The notes under the pieces: generated by a model
What the model saw: the letters and a program-made list of their open reading frames with translations, nothing else
Database searches by the model: none
Told to the model about the DNA's origin: nothing
In this document: piece after piece, positions 6,763-8,732 of the stretch
Layout: every line of letters begins with the position of its first letter
Numbering within the stretch: position 1 is the first letter of the stretch
Position numbers and translations under genes: made by a program
From: Alphaproteobacteria bacterium
Lineage (GTDB): Bacteria > Pseudomonadota > Alphaproteobacteria > Sphingomonadales > Sphingomonadaceae
Assembly: GCA_018970965.1 (NCBI GenBank)
Contig: JAGWVG010000058.1
Coordinates: 1 to 8,732, forward strand
Length of the DNA stretch: 8,732 nt
Direction of reading: 5' to 3'

Positions 6763-7677
6763 GTTTTGAGCTTCAGCCACATGGCGCGCCACCCAATCCA
6801 TGAAGGTGCGGATGCGCAGATTTTCCTTCATGTCTTTCCGACAAATCAGGCCCCATGCGCCGGGGCAGAGCGCTTTATGGTCAATGGGCTGAACGAGCCG
6901 TCCTGATGCCAAATCCTGCTCAACAAAGGGACCATTAACCAGGGCAATGCCCTGACCATTCAGCGCCATTTCTAGAGCAACAGCTAAGGTATCAACCATC
7001 AGGAAGGGGGCGGCAGGTTTGAAATCGCCCACGGCCGAGGTTGCCCAAGTTTCCCAATTCTGAACTTCGGTATAGATGGCAACCAGTGGCTGCGCCATCA
7101 TCGCCTCAAAGGTCACGGGGGTGCCAATGCGGCTTAAAAACTCTGGGCTGCAGACCGGATAGAGCGCATATTCAAACAGCGGCACCCAGTGATATTTTGC
7201 CGGGTTGGGCGTTTCTGCACAGTATACCAGACCCACATCCGCATGGACATCGTCAAAATCCCAATCCACCGCACATGTGCTGAGCGTCAGCTTCACTTCA
7301 GGGTGATCGTGCAGAAATTGCGGAACGCGTTTGGCCAGCCAGCGAATAGAGGCCGTGACATATGTCTGGATACGCAGCGGCTTATCCAGCGCATTGCGGT
7401 GGACGGCCTCTACGCCTTCCAGCAGCGACTCAAAGGCCGCGCGAACATAGGGATAGAGGACCCGTCCCGCATCAGTGGACACGATGTGGCGGCCCTCTTG
7501 GGCGAATAGAGTGACACCCAGTGCCTCTTCAATCAGCTGAACCTGATGGCTGACGGCGGGGTGCGTAAGGCAAAGCTCTTCCGCCGCTTCGCGAATGCTT
7601 TGATGCCGCGTGGCAGCCTCAAAGCCGCGCAACGCCTTTAACGGGGGCAGTTTTCTCAGTTCAATTTTGTTCTGCAC
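6739..7677 (-). CDS. LysR-family transcriptional regulator, GcvA-like
   Basis: A 312-aa protein with the LysR layout. The N-terminal winged helix-turn-helix (about 11-70; LPPLKALRGFEAATRH leading into REAAEELCLTHPAVSHQV) carries the LPPLxALRxFEAAARH-like opening typical of the GcvA group. A linker helix and a periplasmic-binding-like effector domain follow (about 95-300). The start is a GTG at 7675-7677, supported by GGAG nine bases upstream and by the family start LRKLPPL a few residues in. GcvA-type regulators often control amino-acid or one-carbon catabolism, so control of the flanking genes is a reasonable inference. The usual divergent arrangement is absent: the gene lies downstream of the GMC gene on the same strand and converges on the aldehyde dehydrogenase with a 24-base 3' overlap. 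Its effector is unknown. Confidence 0.92.
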   Translation of the reverse strand: MQNKIELRKLPPLKALRGFEAATRHQSIREAAEELCLTHPAVSHQVQLIEEALGVTLFAQEGRHIVSTDAGRVLYPYVRAAFESLLEGVEAVHRNALDKPLRIQTYVTASIRWLAKRVPQFLHDHPEVKLTLSTCAVDWDFDDVHADVGLVYCAETPNPAKYHWVPLFEYALYPVCSPEFLSRIGTPVTFEAMMAQPLVAIYTEVQNWETWATSAVGDFKPAAPFLMVDTLAVALEMALNGQGIALVNGPFVEQDLASGRLVQPIDHKALCPGAWGLICRKDMKENLRIRTFMDWVARHVAEAQNLSEAEPR

Positions 7678-7739
7678 GGCTTGTCTCTCCGCCTCCGAAG
7701 AGAGATGCTAGCCGAGCGCAAAGCATTGGTAAATTAAAT
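7678..7739 (-). promoter_or_regulatory. Leader of the LysR gene with a hairpin around the ribosome-binding site
   Basis: This is the 62-bp gap between the GMC stop and the LysR start. On the minus strand UCUCUC (7700-7705) can pair with GAGAGA (7684-7689) across a 10-base loop. The second arm contains most of the GGAGAG ribosome-binding stretch used by the GTG start; the loop itself holds another GGAGG. The stem is only six pairs and may be coincidental. Farther upstream is the AT-rich element at 7723-7745. No clear sigma-70 boxes are seen, and the gene may be read from the GMC transcript. Confidence 0.35.
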
Positions 7740-7745
7740 TCACGC
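7723..7745 (+). repeat. Copy 2 of the GCATTGGT plus AT-tract element
   Basis: GCATTGGT followed by AAATTAAATT, matching 16 of 23 positions with 3335-3357. It lies 46 bases upstream of the LysR start codon and overlaps the GMC stop codon. It would suit an autoregulatory site, which is common for LysR genes, but this is inference. Confidence 0.3.
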
Positions 7746-8732
7746 GTCTGCGCGCCGGTCCTCAAGGATCATGGCGGCCCCTTTTTCTGCGACCATCACC
7801 GTTGGGGCGTTGATGTTTCCCGACGTAATGTTGGGGAAAACAGAGGCATCAATCACGCGAAGCCGCTGAACACCGTGAACACGGAGCCGGGCGTCAACAA
7901 CCGAGCTTCGCGCATCTGGCCCCATGCGGCAGGTCGAGCAGGGGTGGTAAACGGTGTCGGCCCGGTTCCGAAAATCTTCCAGCAGCGCGGCATCGCCTTG
8001 CAGATGCGCCCCCGGAACCAATTCTTCGGTTATGATGTCTGCCAATGGGGCGCTACGCACCAGCGCGCGCAGCATGCGGTTGCCGGCCATCGCTTCATCA
8101 ATATCTTGCTGCGTCGACAGATAATTAGGCTGAATCACCGGATAATCGTCTGGATCGGCGGAGCGCAGTTTGAGCCATCCCTGGCTTGTCGGGCGACAGC
8201 TGTTGAACGACAGCAGAAAGGCCGAGAAAGGATCAGGATTGAGCAGCTTCCTGTCGGACAAGGGCGTCTGTGTATAGCTGACCGGGCTGAAATAAAGTTG
8301 AAGATTGACGCGCGGAGCATCGGGGCTGCTGCGCACAAAGCCGCCGCCTTGATTGACGCTCATCGAAAGAGGTCCGCCGCGGTTCCACATATAATGAAGC
8401 CCAGCACGGATTTTTCCCATCAGAGGGCGAAGCTCATCATTGAGCGTGGGCACCGATGTTTTGTAAAAATAGCTGACGGCCAGATGGTCTTGCATATGCT
8501 GACCAACTGCAGGGGCATTGTGGATGACATTAATGCCGAGCGCCTGCAAATGTGTCCCATCGCCAATGCCGGAGAGATTGAGCAATTGGGGGGAATTAAT
8601 CGCCCCACCGGATAAAATGACCTCGTGGCGCGCAAAGGCCTGTTTCAGCGTTTTGCCATGCCGATATTCGACACCAACGGCCTGAGTGCCTTCAAAGAGA
8701 ATGCGCGTGGCGTGGCTGCGCGTTCTTAAGGT
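7740..8732 (-). CDS. GMC-family (choline dehydrogenase-like) FAD oxidoreductase, C-terminal part (5' end beyond the right edge)
   Basis: The reading frame is open from the right edge to the TGA at 7740-7742, giving the last 330 residues; full GMC enzymes are about 530-560 aa. Visible hallmarks (fragment numbering) are the second GMC signature GGAINSPQLLNLSGIG (42-57), PAVGQHMQDH (74-83), the active-site region YHPCSTCRMG with His263, and the C-terminal FAD/active-site segment ITSGNINAPTVMVAEKGA, whose Asn308 is the second catalytic position. The HPCxTCxMG and DARLRVHGVQRLRVIDAS stretches are very close to E. coli BetA in recall, so the family is the choline/alcohol dehydrogenase branch. Such enzymes oxidise an alcohol to an aldehyde and pass electrons to the respiratory chain. 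Substrates in this branch vary widely, so choline is a candidate only. The LysR gene follows after 62 bases on the same strand. The TTG at 8583-8585 lies inside the GMC signature and is not a start. Confidence 0.93.
   Translation of the reverse strand, partial: TLRTRSHATRILFEGTQAVGVEYRHGKTLKQAFARHEVILSGGAINSPQLLNLSGIGDGTHLQALGINVIHNAPAVGQHMQDHLAVSYFYKTSVPTLNDELRPLMGKIRAGLHYMWNRGGPLSMSVNQGGGFVRSSPDAPRVNLQLYFSPVSYTQTPLSDRKLLNPDPFSAFLLSFNSCRPTSQGWLKLRSADPDDYPVIQPNYLSTQQDIDEAMAGNRMLRALVRSAPLADIITEELVPGAHLQGDAALLEDFRNRADTVYHPCSTCRMGPDARSSVVDARLRVHGVQRLRVIDASVFPNITSGNINAPTVMVAEKGAAMILEDRRADA

Noticed and set aside
7740..8732. Naming the GMC enzyme betA (choline dehydrogenase)
   Set aside because: Only the C-terminal 330 residues are visible, and the HPCxTCxMG region is shared by many GMC alcohol dehydrogenases, so the substrate and symbol are not supported.

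Overview
The window looks like an accessory catabolic locus of a Gram-negative bacterium, most likely an alphaproteobacterium. Three things suggest this: base composition that appears moderately GC-rich (not counted), many small oxidoreductases with alphaproteobacterial-looking sequences, and a GcvA-type LysR regulator. I cannot name the genus from the sequence alone. No RNA gene, insertion sequence, CRISPR array, attachment site or replication origin is visible. The gaps are short; the longest is 164 bases.

Layout. On the minus strand from 3255 down to the left edge lie two tandem paralogous flavoproteins of the dimethylglycine/sarcosine dehydrogenase type. The first is complete (804 aa, FAD domain plus GcvT-like folate domain). 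The second starts 4 bases after it and is cut by the edge. A 164-bp divergent region (3256-3419) separates them from a plus-strand run of three NAD(P)-dependent dehydrogenases: a short-chain dehydrogenase, a 3-hydroxyisobutyrate-dehydrogenase-like enzyme, and a PuuC-like aldehyde dehydrogenase. The aldehyde dehydrogenase meets a minus-strand LysR gene tail to tail with a 24-bp overlap. Upstream of the LysR gene, on the same strand, is a GMC (choline-dehydrogenase-like) oxidoreductase whose 5' part lies beyond the right edge.

How the genes may work together (inference). A GMC alcohol dehydrogenase and an aldehyde dehydrogenase can take an amino or quaternary-ammonium alcohol to the acid. Flavoproteins with a GcvT domain oxidatively remove N-methyl groups and can pass the one-carbon unit to tetrahydrofolate. 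The SDR and the beta-hydroxyacid dehydrogenase would process a hydroxylated carbon skeleton. The whole resembles a route for an N-methylated compound (choline/betaine, carnitine or another methylated osmolyte). However, no glycine-betaine demethylase, transporter or folate-recycling enzyme is visible, so the true substrate is open.

The most interesting non-coding signals are short elements shared between promoter regions. GCATTGGT plus an AT-tract occurs in the divergent region and upstream of the LysR gene. A TCGGGTTA(C)ACCGC element and A/T-tracts occur upstream of both the SDR and the beta-hydroxyacid dehydrogenase. They could mark a common regulon.
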